64,000 nt of DNA, taken from Tyto alba (Eukaryota; Chordata; Aves; Strigiformes; Tytonidae). This document shows positions 34,871 to 48,480 of the stretch, one piece after another; position 1 is the first letter of the stretch; every line of letters starts with the position of its first letter. Made by a program: the position numbers and the translations under genes. Under the pieces are notes generated by a model that worked only from the letters and a program-made list of their open reading frames with translations, was not told the origin of the DNA and did not search any database. The stretch is from the NCBI RefSeq assembly GCF_018691265.1, contig NW_024881316.1:11158819-11222818 (forward strand), given 5' to 3'.

Positions 34871-37800
34871 TCCCCATTTAATATTTCTGGAGATTTCCAT
34901 ATGTGAAAACTTCGGCTTCTGTTATCAGTAATGCTTGGTTAGATGCAGCACACCTTTACTCACTATCTTTGACCTAAGGCTTGCCTACACTGAATATCTG
35001 TTGCAGGCTGATATGTGGTCTATCATGTTAGACTTGTACTTGTTCATTATTTTTTATCAAAAATCACCTGCCATTTCACAGTACTTTAATCTACAAACAA
35101 CTTTATTGAGATACAGGGATAGTGCATCCCCATGCACACTGGAAATGGATGAATATCCTCGAGAAACTGCTGCTGCAAGCACAGCAGTCTCCTCCTGCTT
35201 TCACACAGGGCTATGCCAGTGACAGGCATCATACAGCCTGATTTTCAGTGCTGTGCTGTTCTGGGTTTTTTTCCAGCTGCCTTGTATGCTCCCTCTTCCA
35301 CGTCTAGAGTAGAGCCAGCCCCTCACCACAGCTCCTGTCTGAGAAGCCCTGGGAACTCTTATCTTCTTGCTTGCTTCCTTGGTGAAAACCAAGAGACTCT
35401 TCCCCTCTGGAGACAGCAAATTTTTTTACATGCAGGAATTTTCAGGATTCCCCAGAATCCTAGCCAGGGTATGAGTGAGCCTTGTGGAAAGGTAAAGACA
35501 AAGTTCACATTTGCAAGGCCAAGCCACTGAAGCAGTAAGATGTTCTGATTGGGTTGTAAGGAGGTTGTCACAGCTTTCTCACGACCATCCTATGACCTAC
35601 AGGTGAACCACCCTGCCTCTGGTACTGCTGCAGATATGAAAATATTCCTCATAAATAAAATCAAAAGCAAGGGTTCTTATAGACTGTGCATACCACTGGA
35701 GAATGACATACACACACACCCCCCCAAAAAAAAGAGGAAACCACAGTAACTCATCCAACAGCATACAGGAGGCAAGCGTAGAGCCACTCCCATCCCCAGC
35801 ACTGAAAGAAGTCTTGAAGAAAACAAGCACAGCAGGCTTTCTGTGCAAGCACAAACTTCCCTATACCACCTTAAACAGCTTTTTTTAACTTTGCCTATCT
35901 CTGGGTTTGTCCAATGTTTTTACTTCTGACATATTTTAACTTTGCGCATTTAGTTCTACACACCAAAAAATAACTGATGTTTAACTCACCATTCTGCTCA
36001 TCAAACAATTAAGGATGATTAATTAAACATACCACAGTCTCCCACAAAGTATGACGTGAGGTTCGTGCTATTGCAGTTATACACAGGTTTATGGGAAGTT
36101 ATGGTGATTCATGTCTAACATAAAACCAGCCGAGCACCTAGCTGACATATGGCTTCTGACTAGGGACATGTGCTCTTAGACCTGGGACTGTTTCCTAGAG
36201 ACATTTTTTTCCACCATATGCCTTCTTCATGCTTTGGCAAAGGACCCTCATTCCTGGCTTTTAGATTGTAAAAATTGCTGGAAGCTGCTGCATTAGACAG
36301 ACAACCCTCATCAGACTCCATCCACCTTTCCATATTCTGGTCATTCTTCAACTACTCAGAGTATGGAGAAAGAGATTCTTATTTCCTCTCCAAATGGCCA
36401 CTGAAAAGCGTCAATTAACTAGAAGAGTAACTGGGTACCTCAAAATGAATAGAGCAATGGGAAAGCACTGAAGTTCATAGCATGTGAATACAGAAGTCAC
36501 ATTGCCCATTTCAGAAAGTAGCTGATATCGTACAGCCTGTGATTTTTCAGTAATATTCACATTTGTTAGTTCACCCCAAAAATCATTCAGATCACCTTGC
36601 AGCACCACTGTGAAATACTTTTTTCTTTTGAGAAACTCCAAATGCTCCCATGGAGCAAGAAGAAGGGGCACCCTGGTCCCTCCCAGCGCTCCCAGTAAAA
36701 GAGTACAACCCAACTGCACAAACCAAAGCCTTTCACAGTGGTGCCTTCTGCATAGCTTTTTTTTCAGCTTGTCCCACCTCTGCAGTTAAGCAGCAGTATT
36801 AGGTGTCACATGTTAGAACCCAGCACTGGTCCCTCAATAGGCTGCTGCAGAAACAAGTCTGGGAGAAGTGTCTGTTTGCTTTAGTCTCACCCTCCTCAGG
36901 AGCGTGGCGCTGAAGTCACTGCATGAATATCAATGTGCTTGCAGCAGGCTGATGAGGCTCAGCATCAGTGTACTTCCTCACTAAAAGCACTTGGGAAATG
37001 GCTGTCACTGACTTGCAAAAAAACAAGAGAGAAATTGCATAAAACAAAGAGATTGGTGCAGATTATTTAACTGGACTGAAGTTTAATCCTGTTGCTTCCT
37101 AGTGCATAAAAGTCCCAGATATCTGAAGGTTTTATTCCAAAATAGCAGCGTGGTTGACATGAAAATAGTCTCATCGCCATGGCAGGATTCATTTCCCCTA
37201 AGTCTGGCTGTCTAAAATTCAGGTGTCTCACTGTCTCTGTCCCCTCTGCAAACAGCAGAGTTAGGTGCTTCAGCACAGTTGTGACAGGGGTGAGGGGCTT
37301 GACCCTGGTGGTTTGGATCCTCCTCTGTGGATACCTGCCTCCCTCCACTGACAACCAAATAGCCCATTTTGGTGGGGCAAAAGTGTGTTATGTGGGGTAA
37401 ACCCCACCCAGCTTGAATGCACTACCACAGGTTTTTCACGTTGCCCTGACATCACTTCTCAAGAAGAAACACGCCAGAACCAAAAAACCTTGAATAGGAC
37501 CTTCTCCTGTTCATACGCCAACGCTCCCACCACGATGCCGGTGGGTTATTGCCATGCGGGGGGTTATGCCAGTGGTTCCACTGCCCACTTTGGGACAATG
37601 CCCTGCTCCATCACCTGCCATCCCCCTGGGACCCCGGTACCTGCTGCAGACTGGTAGCATGTCTCTGAGCCACAATGTCTGGAAAACACAGCAGAGAACA
37701 GAAAACGAATTTAGGCAGCTGGGCCAACACCACAAGGAAGGATATGCTAGGTTTTATGGGCTAAAGGGAAATCCTTCAGGGAGACAGCCCTTCGCATCGT

Positions 37801-38286
37801 AAATAATGAATACACATCCTGCTACCAAAGCAGACACCTATGGAATGGCCTATACAGCCTTATAAAACAAAATAATTTTGTTAGCCTGCTTTGCCTTATG
37901 GTAATGCCAAAGGGAAAGAAAACTTGTAGACAGACAAAATGACTTGAACACATTTTCCCTGAAGATTGGCTGGGTCCTGAGAGAATTTTTCTTTCTAATT
38001 TAATAAAGAAAGTCTGAATTCATCAACAGCTCCTTGAACTGAAATTTCTACTTTGTTGAACTTGCATTTAGCACCTCTACCTACATCTCTGATCTTGGAT
38101 TAGGATGACCGTTAATTCAGATCTGTCCAAAAAGAGGTAGCTCCATAATTGCTTATGCAAAGAATACCTTATCTGTTTTAAGCATAAAGTCTCATGGAAG
38201 AGAAAACTTGCAGTTACAGAGGGCAAAATATATTTTGTCCTCATTTGGGCTTGTTTAAGCTTTAGAGAGTAAAACACAGAGGGGCT

Positions 38287-38306
38287 GTTTGTTTGTTTGT
38301 TTGTTT
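38287..38306. repeat. (GTTT)5 microsatellite
   Basis: Five perfect GTTT units flanked by GCT and GCTTTT. Short simple repeat. Confidence 0.9.
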
Positions 38307-40206
38307 GCTTTTCTCTGGGAATGCAGCTCTTAAAACAATTAGTCATCTTGGGGAAATTAAACAGAGGAAGCAAGTATGACTGTGAAAAAAAGTATTATTC
38401 ATACCCGCATTAAACAAAACACTCTTTTTCTTCTTAAAAACAAAACAAAAAAAATGAGCTGTTATTTGATTTAAAAGCTTATCGGGCCTACAAAACTAAA
38501 AAAAATCAGGGATTTTCAGTGCTAATCTGCCCTTCATGGGCAGGAAGAGAAGTGCACATGTCCTGTCAGGAATTCTGACCATTCCATGTGGAAGTAATGC
38601 AGTCAGAAAATGGAATATGTGCAGTAGAAAATGGCTCTGCCAAGGCACTGAAACGGTGCTGCATTTCAATGTATTCATCATGAATTACAAGCAGCACACT
38701 TGTACAGCTGACAATATTAATATTCTGACCTTAACACTCACATTCATATCCTAAAGCAACCCAGCCAAAGTGAGTTTATAGCTTAGGTTAACCTTCCCTC
38801 TTAAACCCTCAGCTCTCATACAACACAAAATCAGATGGCTGCTAGCACTGACCAAGGTGGGGATCCCACAGCGACAACGAGGCAGGGTGGAAGAAGGTAA
38901 GCTACTCTGGGATCTCCCCCAGGAAGGACTGTGCCCCTTTCAGGCACACTTCTTGCCTTTTTTGGGATGGAGCCACAGGGACACTGGCTGGCTCTGCAGC
39001 AGGTCCAGGAGAAACACGAGCATGCAACGTGTGCGCAGCATGGAGAGCTTTGCTGGCTCAGAGCTCCAAGTGCATCCTAAAACATATCTGTGCCTCACAC
39101 ACAGCATTTGTTGTGCATTAGTACCAGCTTAGGCTACCAGGAGGTTGGTTGGGCTGTCACTGAGGTTGCAAAATCCACCTCTGACATCCCATCCAAGCTC
39201 AAGCCTAGGGTCACCCCCCTGTACACCTCATGAGTCTGTTCCTCAGAAGATGAAGCAGAAAAACGTGTCTGGAGATCAGGGAGAAGGAGATGCCTTTGCT
39301 GTTTCTGACACATCAGGAGCATGAAGAAGACACGAGAGCTTGGGGGTGGCCAAGCGCCCTCTCCCCATCCTGTGTACATATGGGGCCAGTGGCAGAGCCA
39401 GGGCCTGGTGGAGTCCACCAGGGAGGACAGGTCCCCCTGTTTGTTACATGAGGACCCCTCAGCTCCTCTCCAATGTGGAAAGGACAGACTTTGGGGCTGA
39501 CTGAACAGCCTCCCTTTTCTTCTTGTGGAGCCAGCAGGAGAACTCCCACCAAACTCCACCCAAGAAGGACACCAGGCACTGGTGAAAGACTCAATGCACA
39601 GATGTAGACCACAAGAAAGGTCACTTTTTTTTGTAGGTATTTACATTTTTATGGGTTATTTGGGGGTAATATTGAAAAAGCACCAGTCAGGAACAAGGAA
39701 AACTGTGGCAGAGAGGAACAAGACACTGTTGTGTTACGGACTGTACAAATCCAAAGAAGACATAGCCACTAGGCTAAAAGCAGGGATTATAAAACATTAA
39801 TGGCCTATCTTTGAGTTCCTCATCAGTGATCTTTTGGTCTGTGGTGGCCCATGAATCCTCATTAAATGCTGTTTGTGTCATACAGAGCTCATATTCAAAG
39901 GATGCTACTAAATCACACACAGGCACTAACTGTGTGGAAACTAACTGGTTGTGGAAAACACCAGTTGTTCCCCCTCCACATCATCTGCTGCTCCAGGCAT
40001 GCCTGGGGAAGCCCTGGCCTGCCTGGCAGAGAGCAGCTTCTCTCCTTTTGTACGTTCAGTATTACAGAACTTTCCCCTGAAAAGAAATGCCTAGCTACTT
40101 TTGGTCATTTTTAACTTCAGCATTTCAGCTCTGTGTATTCCTTAAAGTCATGTTAAGATCTTTACAATTCTTGCTCTGGATGGCAAAGAGAAAATGTCTG
40201 CCTGTG

Positions 40207-40232
40207 AAAAAAAAAAAAAAAAAAAAAAAAAA
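40207..40232. repeat. A26 homopolymer
   Basis: Longest A run in the window, preceded by CTGCCTGTG and followed by GGCAACAAG. Minus-strand frames across it give poly-Phe and are artefacts. Confidence 0.9.
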
Positions 40233-42358
40233 GGCAACAAGCTCAACCTTTTCCTGCTGCATTTGAAGCTTCCAGGTGAAGAAAGGAAAACTCTTGCCCC
40301 ATGACAAGGGACTCTTCATGAGATGGCAACTTGCCTCATCTGTGTTCTTGCTGCTCCTAGCAACCCTTTGACAATACTGTTTATGTCTGAGATGCACAGT
40401 ACAGAAATATCCAAGATACTGTTAAAGAAAGCAGCTGGGGACAGACAATGCAATGCAACTTGCTTTTATAGAAGCACTCTTCACAAGTAGCAGTCCTTGG
40501 TGTCGAACAGCAGAGCATCACACATTAGTTTGAGATATTGGAGCACCAACCTTGAAGATGTGGGGTTACAGTTTCCTGCAAACACACTATGGGGAATGCT
40601 GCTTCCTTCTCCATCCATATGGCAGCTGCGGGTATACAGTGAGCACAAGTTCATGCCTTGGATCATGAAAGCAAATTAACACCAGTTGTGATCTGCCATT
40701 ACTTAGAGATATGTTCAACAATGGCACTAGAATGAGTAAGAACAGCTTCAAAAATGACAGCTTCAAAATCTGTCCCCTGGTAATGAATAGAAATAAATGT
40801 TGTAAGTTGTGATTCAGAGAGCTTAACTGGTCCTGTGACTTCAGAAGAGTGGTGTTGGGGTCAAAAGAGTTAAAAACTGAGATGCTGTATGGGACTGGGC
40901 ACAGATGGAGACCATATACAAGCAAAAGTTGGGCCAATGTCTGGAAATCCAAGGGAACAGCAGTGATCGGAGACACAGCAAGAGGATGGCAGGGCTACTG
41001 ATGAAAAATAGTTAATTTCTCCAGAAACTAAATATATAGTATATCCTGTACCACCTGCTGCTATTTATGATCAAGTGCCAAGTTGAAAAGAAGCAGAACC
41101 AAGAGCCTGGAAAGCATGAGGTAGGTCTGGTGTGCTGCTGATCCTCAGGGACTGCGAGGGGAGGCCAGCCCACAGACAAGCTTGGGAGCTCTGTCCTGCA
41201 AAAGCAGCAAACCCACCCGAAAGTCTGCTGCATGTAAAGCTCAGCCTAGCAACTCCCATGCATCATGTCTGTCCCTGATAACAGCCTGCATTTCACATAC
41301 AGATAAATATACCTGTGGATAGTCCTGGAAGGAAGAGTTTTTCTTGGCCCCCTGTAGTGATGATTTTAGAAGCAAAACCCCGAGACTGTAATGTCTTATC
41401 TGAGCAAGCAAGACCAGGAGTATGTCATGGCCCACCCCAGCAGCTCCTTTTCCAATCCAGCCTGATTTGGTGTCATTTCATTGGTTTGATGTCAATCTGT
41501 GCCTCTGCTGCCTTGAGGAGGGCTGTCATTTTCATTATCAAGAGATTAGAGTCAGGTCTTTGGTAGTCACTGGCAAACGTTGGGACTGGAGGGATAATTT
41601 TCATCCTTAATCAAGGCTACAGAATAGCAGGCAAGTGGTTATGAGACAGTCTCATCTGGGGTCTAAAGGCACTTGAATTGCAAATGGTGTTTGTTCTGCT
41701 CTCCTTCGGCAGCCCTTTGGTGTGCGCTCACATCTGCGCCTGAAAGCAGAAGTAGGAACCACGTGCTTTATCAAAGATGACTGATTCAGTATTCATTTTA
41801 AAACATTAAAACTTCAGATGGCTTCCCAGGGGTGGTCTTTATGTGACACAATTACACTGTTACTGAATCTTCCTTTTTTATTCTTGCATGACTTTCAGTG
41901 GGGAAAATCACGCTGAAAGCAACAGCTATTTTACAAACATTATATTCCTGGCTCTGACTGTTTGCCAAGACTTTCCATTAAGTGCAGGCTGCATTGAGTA
42001 AAAATACTGTGTCAAGGCCAATATACACCAGGTAAAGTTTCATCAAACATCTTGGATTTTATTGCCTTGTTTAGCTAAAACCAAATAACATTACCTCTTC
42101 ATATCAGAAGATTTAACTTGCATGCAAGACTGCTTTGATTTTTATTGCTTGTCCTTTTATGAATCTCTGAGTAAATTTTCAAGCTTTTTGTAGGCATACA
42201 CACCAACAGAAGGACCAGCAAGGTGTGCGGGCTGTCTCACATGCTGCCAAACTGACGGCAGAAGCAGCAGAGACAAAGCAGATCAGCTGTGGTTGAACCC
42301 GGGACATCCACATACATGGATGGAAAGGTGTTAAGGCTTTGGGAAAGTTACAGCAGTC

Positions 42359-42408
42359 TTTTTTTTTATTATTATTTCTTCCTTTTTTTTTTTTTTTCTT
42401 TTTTTTTT
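42359..42408. repeat. T-rich low-complexity tract
   Basis: T9, then ATTATTATT-type sequence, T15 (42383-42397) and T9, separated by short C/A interruptions. Minus-strand frames give a poly-Lys tract, an artefact of the repeat. Confidence 0.85.
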
Positions 42409-43884
42409 CTGCTACATTTCCTCCTAATTCTCTTTCTTCTGATTCTAACCCTTGGTTTTCAGTGAAACCTTTTGACAATGATCCCCTCATCTTATGCACA
42501 TCATGTCCTACAGGGACAGAAGTGCCACCCCTATATGCCTTATTGTTAATGCATGGGGTCCAGGTCAGACAGCAAGGAAAAGGTGTCCTGCCAGGGCTAC
42601 CAGAGCATTTTTTATGGTCACATTTGGATGCAAGAGCCCTGAGGCACTCTGCCAAACCTTTTCTCCACTCCCATGTGGCTGAAAACTAAGGCACAAGGCA
42701 ACCATGAGGGCGAGGGAGGAGGAGGGGAGGAAGGCTTAGCTTGATGTCCTTCTGCCTAGTCTCCTGCTATCACAGCAACGGCACCCCCGTGTCCCTTGCA
42801 GAAACATCACCATCTCCTGACTGGTGTTCCACCTTACCTTACACAGCTGCACCGAGGGGACCAGCACTGTGTTTTTAAGTTATAGGAAAGTTATGTCAGC
42901 TTGAATGGGCAAATGTCAGCCAGTGCGTGTTGTAGCCTCTTTTGGGCAGCCACAAGAGGGCAATAGGACCAAACCTAGCTTCTCCTGGCTGACAATGTCC
43001 CTTTCAGCAGAAAGTAGGTACCTGTAGAGCTCACCCCTGAAAGATGCTGGGCGCTTGGTGAAGGACACGTGTGCAGAGATGCCTGGAGTCAGGGAGATGC
43101 AACCCTGGACCAGAAGCATCTGTCTGGTCCTGCAGCCCCCAGCCGGATTGGCCTCACTCGTGAGCCATAAGCAGGTCACACGCAGAGAGCCCGTGGTGAT
43201 CTGCTCCCCTGGCCCTGTACAGGGCCCAGTGAGGAGGGGACAGCACCCGTTCTGGCACACAAGTCTTAGTTGGAACTGCTCACCCACCTTGCTCTATGGG
43301 AAGCAGTCACTTTCACCATGGCTTTCAGGAGACAACATCTTCCAGCTCTGCACCATACAGCCAGCAGGCATGTGGAATGATAAATGCTGTCAACATATTA
43401 AAATAATCACGTCCTTTGCCCTTATTGAAAGCTGAAGTGGTACATTCTCACCATAACAAACCCCAGTGGGAACCTGATAAATGTTCCTGTTGTGAAAGTA
43501 CACATTGTAGTGGGGTTCAGCAATTAGCTGCATCAGATTAACGAAGAAACCTGCTATTTGCATAGAACATCACTGCATTTTGCTTCTGTGATTTCCATTT
43601 AGCAACCTTCAAACAATTTTTAAAGAGACAAGTAGAGGCAAGGACAAGAGGGAAAGCTGTGTGTTTATATGCTAAACACAGCGTGCCTTGAAAATAGCAA
43701 AAAACCCATATGACTGTTGAATTCAGGTCAGCTTTGTGTGAATAATCCTTCTAATAGGCCTCATTACCAAAGGGAAAATTAGTTCTTGCTGTTGGAATTG
43801 TTATAAAAAAGGGTTGTTAAAAGTTGAGTTTATTACTGTGAAGCTAGACTGTATTTAAAAATGTTATTGAAGATTTTCCAGTCG

Positions 43885-43902
43885 CCTAATAATTTTATTA
43901 GG
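43885..43902. repeat. Inverted repeat in AT-rich segment
   Basis: CCTAATAA and TTATTAGG are exact reverse complements around two T. They lie in an AT-rich segment, 43860-43990, that could be a conserved non-coding element. Palindromic AT words may be homodimer sites of homeodomain proteins; inference only. Confidence 0.4.
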
Positions 43903-44588
43903 AACCACTTAAAAGACCAGCTGAAAACGTGGTAATTTCTGCATAATACAAACAAGGTTTATTCTTCAGCAGGCAAAGCTAATGTGGTTTTATATTTCAG
44001 CTTTATGTGAAGCAGCCATGGAGGTTAGAGATGCTGGTGAACTCCACCTGAGAACTGACTTACTAACAAAGCTCAGCCCCAGCAGTATGCTAACAAGTTT
44101 TGAAAAGTGCCCCCCAGAAAGCCTGTGGGGTGAGCATTAACATCCAACAGGCTAAAGGAGGCTACCAGACACTGGGGGCTGGCAGCTCAGCTCCAGACAA
44201 CTGGCTCAATTCCAGACCTAGTCACCAGTAAATAAAAGTTGTTGGCTCCAAGTGCCCTATCTGCTAGGGCGTGATGGTCTGAGTTTTTCACAGGCACAAG
44301 CCCTCACCAGCAGTTTCAGCAGAAGCCAGAGGTTAAGAGCACACCTTGACTGACCTGGCTTGAACTCCCTGTGGAACAGATGCCGCTGACGGTCCCAGAT
44401 GTTCCGTTGACAGAGGAGAGTACCCAGCTTCCCACCTCAGAAGTCGATGCCTGCTGGGCATATTTAATTCAGGTTTTAAAGTCAAATCACAGGGCCAAAG
44501 GCATATCATCACTGCAAGGTTAACTGTACTTTCCCCAGCTCAGAGACATACCTCCTTGCACAACCCTTTCCTCTGAGATGGTCTGTGA

Positions 44589-44637
44589 AGAAGCACAAAC
44601 TGGAGCTCGCACAAGAAGCACCGACCGGAGCTCACAC
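44589..44637. repeat. Two-copy 25-bp tandem duplication
   Basis: Copies start at 44589 and 44614 and share AGAAGCAC, GGAGCTC and CAC, with five differences over 24 bases. Local tandem duplication without other context. Confidence 0.75.
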
Positions 44638-47600
44638 TAGCACAGTATTTTGTCCGCAGTGACTTGGGTCATGGAGGTGACCATCACACCATGGCTGCTT
44701 ATTCCCCCAGAAAGCCCCTCTGGAGCCAGGAGGGGTGCAACACAAATTTTCGCAGTCTTCATGATGTGGGAATTCAGGACAGCCTTCTCATTGCAAAAAC
44801 TGGGGGCCACGGGAGGTCCCTCGCACCACTGAGAGCCACGCTGGCATGGGCTCAACAGCAGCAGGGTCCCTGCACAGGGTGGGCACACCAGTCCCACAGA
44901 CACCAGCCCAGCAGCCGGGGAGGCACTTGGCACTGGTGGCTCGGGTGACTCCGCAGCAGCGATGTACCCTGCTGTAAGGGATACGGCAGGGACAGCTGAG
45001 GAGGATTTCGTTCCTTCAGCTGGATGAAGGGAGGTCAGGACAGGCCACCGGCCTCATCAACTAATCTCACGGGGGAGAGCCCCCGCAGAGCAGCCTGGCA
45101 GACACCGAGCTCCCCTTTCCATCTGCCTCCACGATTTCCTGGAGCCTGGAGTTACGCAAAAGGTTTTGCTCCGCTTCCCTCCATGGCTATCATGTCAGCT
45201 CGTGGGTAAATTGCCGTGACAATTAGGGAGAATAATGGGAAGACGTGACATATGTTTCTTTTACTTCAGCACTGTCTGCTGAAAACTGGAACTAAAAGGT
45301 ACAAGGCAGCTTCTTCCCTGCCTCTGGAATTTCATAGAGGGTGACTCCAAAGCATTACACAGGCAGAAATAATTACACTTGCACAGATTAAATTAAAAAC
45401 AATGAGAGAAAGTGCATGATTTTCTTTGTAGCAACCCTTGCTTGCAGCAGTTCTGTATGTTTCAGATAAATAGGGTAGGCGCTGTGAAACCTTTTGGAGA
45501 CTAATCAAAACCTCTAACACAACAATAAAATCTTCTCACAGCTGGCGCCAGAGAGCAGCATTAATATTTACTAGCCAATGAGTATATTTACATGAAAGAG
45601 AGGATTCTAAGAGTATCTTCAATACACAATTAAGGCATACACATGCGCTGGCAGGAAAATAAAATAAATCTTTTTATTATGTCTGTGCTAACATCTCTGA
45701 TAATGGGCTAATAATTACAAATGTACATGCAAGATTCTTTCAATAGGGAAGGTTTTGCTGCAAACTTTAGTCTCATTTAAGCACATCTCGAAGTCAATTC
45801 TGGCTTCTAAATTGAAGGACACAGAGGAGGAACAAAAACCAAAGGTTTAATTTGGGATCAACTACTTCAACTTGCGCTTGTCAGCTAATATTTAGTTGAG
45901 AACTATGGATATATTTCACAAATACCTGGGTAACAATAGCACTCGGTTGGTGTTCAAGGCTAGAGAAAAATGGTTTGGAGAGCAAAATACGTCCCTTTTA
46001 ACTAGAAAATATAAGGCTATATTCCTTTAGGTCTACCCTTGTCTTTGGTGTGGTAGCATTATCCAGGCTGGGACCTGCAGTGAGAATGACCAAGAGCTGT
46101 TAGTGTGTACATCTCACAACCCATAAGAACAACAGGCCTTATGAGGTCCACCAGGGTTTGCAGCACAGGGCACTGGGGCACACCGGTTACACCTCTGCCC
46201 TTCACAGGCAGCTTGCTTCCACTGCCTTGTCTTTTACTGGCACACAATGACAACTCCGTATCAAACCAGAAAAAAAAATAGAAGTCTTTAATGCATTAAT
46301 CAGGTGGTTTAACAAACTGGACAAAAGCATTTATGGAGTAAGGAGGGAGGCCTCCTAGATGTCTCCATCACAGTGCTCTCTACATCTTCTGCACTGTCAT
46401 AAACTTTTTCCCAAGGAATGCCACATGTCAACACAGTTGCCTTAGGGAGCCAGTTACATTTCTACTGGATTTTTGTCATCTGCTCTAACATATTTTAATG
46501 TTCTTGTCTGTACACACAGACCCTACTGATTTACCTGAAGGTCCAAGGTTATACCAAACTAGGGATATTTTGCACAAGGTCACTTCTCCATAAATGTGAA
46601 GACCCAGCTTACAGATCTTGTAATTCAACCAATGACAGAACAATCCATAAACATGTTTCCATACCAAATGGTTTAATTATAACAGTGCAGTAATGCATGT
46701 GACTTAGGTACAGTATCTTACAGTGAAATGCTCTGGACATTCATTCCCACTTGTGCCAAGAAGCACCTAACTCTAGGGCTGTTCTGCTGAGAGTTGATTA
46801 AGGTTTTGCTGCATTAGGACCTCAGTTTAATCCTGTCATTCTAGGCATGTTGTTTGTCATTATTATGTATTTGTTATTAATTTGAATTTCTGCTGCAGGA
46901 ATATCAATAGAATATCCCAGACCAAAACAGATGAAAGATGGGAAAAGGAAATATTGTTGGTGTTCAAAGAATGAATGATTGCCTACTTCATCTTGCCTTG
47001 AAATGTTTGAACCATAAAAAAAATTGAGCATCAATCTCAGCAACAATTATTGTTTTGGATCTATCAGTCATTAGTGGTTCCCTGTGGATCTTTCAAGGCT
47101 CTGTTATCAAAATGTTATCAAAAGCATTGCTAGTGGAGATCTTGGGCTTTATCTCTCAGAAAGAGGTTATTAAAAGGGAAAAGGGAAAGAAATTTAAACA
47201 TCCAGTTTAATTACCTTTTTTTGATTGTCTCTCAGCTTGGCTAATGGAAAGTCACTAGCATCAGTTTCATGTTACTGGAATGAGTTTCACTTGCAGGTTG
47301 TCAGAGCTGCCATATTACGGCTGCCAAAGCTGCAGGAGGATATTTATTGCTTGGAAAACAACAGTTCCCACTGGATTTAGAAAACAATATAATTGCAGTA
47401 TTTTATAGGGCATAAGTTTCATAAATGCCAGAGGTGATTGGCCTCTCTCCCCCACCCTCAGTGTCCGTTTCCTTCTCCTCTCTCCACTCCCCCGAGGCTA
47501 GGTCTGGGACCACTCCAAACCAGCAATGTTCTCTGCATGACAAGCATGTTGACACACTGAAAGGAGGAGAGCATTAATTGCTAGCTTAAGCCTAAAACCG

Positions 47601-47899
47601 CACAATGGAATTACTAAGCAAGGCTCAGGGTCGGGTACAACCAGCCTTACCCCTCTGAAGCCAAGAATGACACCAAATATCATCAGACTACCCGCACACA
47701 GTTCACCCTGCTGCAGACCCCAGAATGACCCGAGCACATCAGAAAGCAGTGTTATGTTGGTTTTCGTCTCCCCAAACCAGAGATACTAATTTTCATTTGG
47801 GTATAAGAAACAAAGTTAAGGCCTTGGAAGAGGTTCACAGGTTTGGCTGAAGGACAAATAACTGAGCATTCCCACAACCACAAGGTCAACCCATTGACC

Positions 47900-48480
47900 A
47901 TAAGGTCAAGGGAGGTGATTCTGCCCCTCTACTCTGCTCTCGTGAGACCCCACCTGCAGTGCTGTGTGCAGCTCCGGGGCCCCCAACATGAAAAGGACAT
48001 GGGCCTGTTCCAGCGGGGCCAGAGGAGGCCACGAAGACGATCGGCGGGGCTGGAGCCCCTCCCCTGTGAGGCCAGGCTGAGAGAGTTGGGGTTGTTCAGC
48101 CTGGAGAAGAGAAGGCTCCGGGGAGACCTTAGAGTGGCCTGCCAGTGCTTAAAGGGGGCTACAAGGAAGATGGGGACGGACTCTGGATCAGGGGGTGTAG
48201 TGATAGGATGAGGGGTAATGGGTTTAAACTGAAAGGGGGTAGACTTAGATCAGATATACGGGAGAAATTCTTCCCTGTGAGGGTGGTGAGACACTGGCCC
48301 AGGGTGCCCAGAGCAGCTGTGGCTGCCCCCTCCCTGGAAGGGTTCAAGGCCAGGCTGGACGGGGCTGGGAGCAACCTGGTCTGGTGGAAAGTGTCCCAGC
48401 CTGTGGCAGGGGGGTTGGAAATAGGTGATCTTTAAGGTCCCTTCCAACCCAAACTTTTCTATGATTCTATGATTCTATGA
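47900..48480 (+). mobile_element. CR1 LINE, 5'-truncated, plus strand
   Basis: The copy starts near GGAGGTGATTCTGCCCCTCT and ends with three TTCTATGA tail units at about 48456-48480. The first 300 bases encode the C-terminal end of CR1 ORF2 (end of the reverse transcriptase polyprotein). The frame is open from 47843 to 48211 and includes the recognisable LFSLEKRRLRGDL block. The 3' untranslated part follows, with GGTCCCTTCCAACC just before the tail. The upstream part of ORF2, including endonuclease and catalytic RT core, is absent, so it cannot mobilise itself. The open frame and good match to the usual CR1 words suggest a fairly young copy. Confidence 0.95.

Larger units (their letters stand above)
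33021..40206. other. Non-coding stretch without a supported gene
   Basis: Unique sequence. A 10-bp hairpin lies at 33042-33068, a (GTTT)5 run at 38287-38306, and an AC/C-rich patch at about 35708-35727. An AT-rich part at 34700-34870 resembles a conserved non-coding element. The words TTTTAACTTTG at about 35884 and 35934 form a short direct repeat 50 bp apart. Frames up to about 140 codons at 39.1-39.6 kb are antisense-paired and not convincing. Confidence 0.55.
40233..47899. other. Non-coding stretch without a supported gene
   Basis: Unique sequence. It contains T-rich low complexity at 42359-42408, an inverted repeat at 43885-43902 within an AT-rich part, a 25-bp tandem duplication at 44589-44637, a somewhat CpG-richer part at about 44.6-45.2 kb, and an AT-rich part at 47160-47420 that looks like a possible conserved element. 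No gene supported. Confidence 0.55.

Noticed and set aside
42288..42310. tRNA-like T-arm word GTTGAACCCGGGAC
   Set aside because: No acceptor stem, D-arm or anticodon arm can be fitted around it.
42179..42655. 158-codon minus frame with a poly-Lys tract
   Set aside because: The Lys tract is the T-rich low-complexity repeat; the rest is unrecognisable and a 116-codon plus frame overlaps it.
47843..48211. Independent gene at the open frame before 48.2 kb
   Set aside because: The product is the C-terminal end of CR1 ORF2, so it belongs to the retrotransposon.
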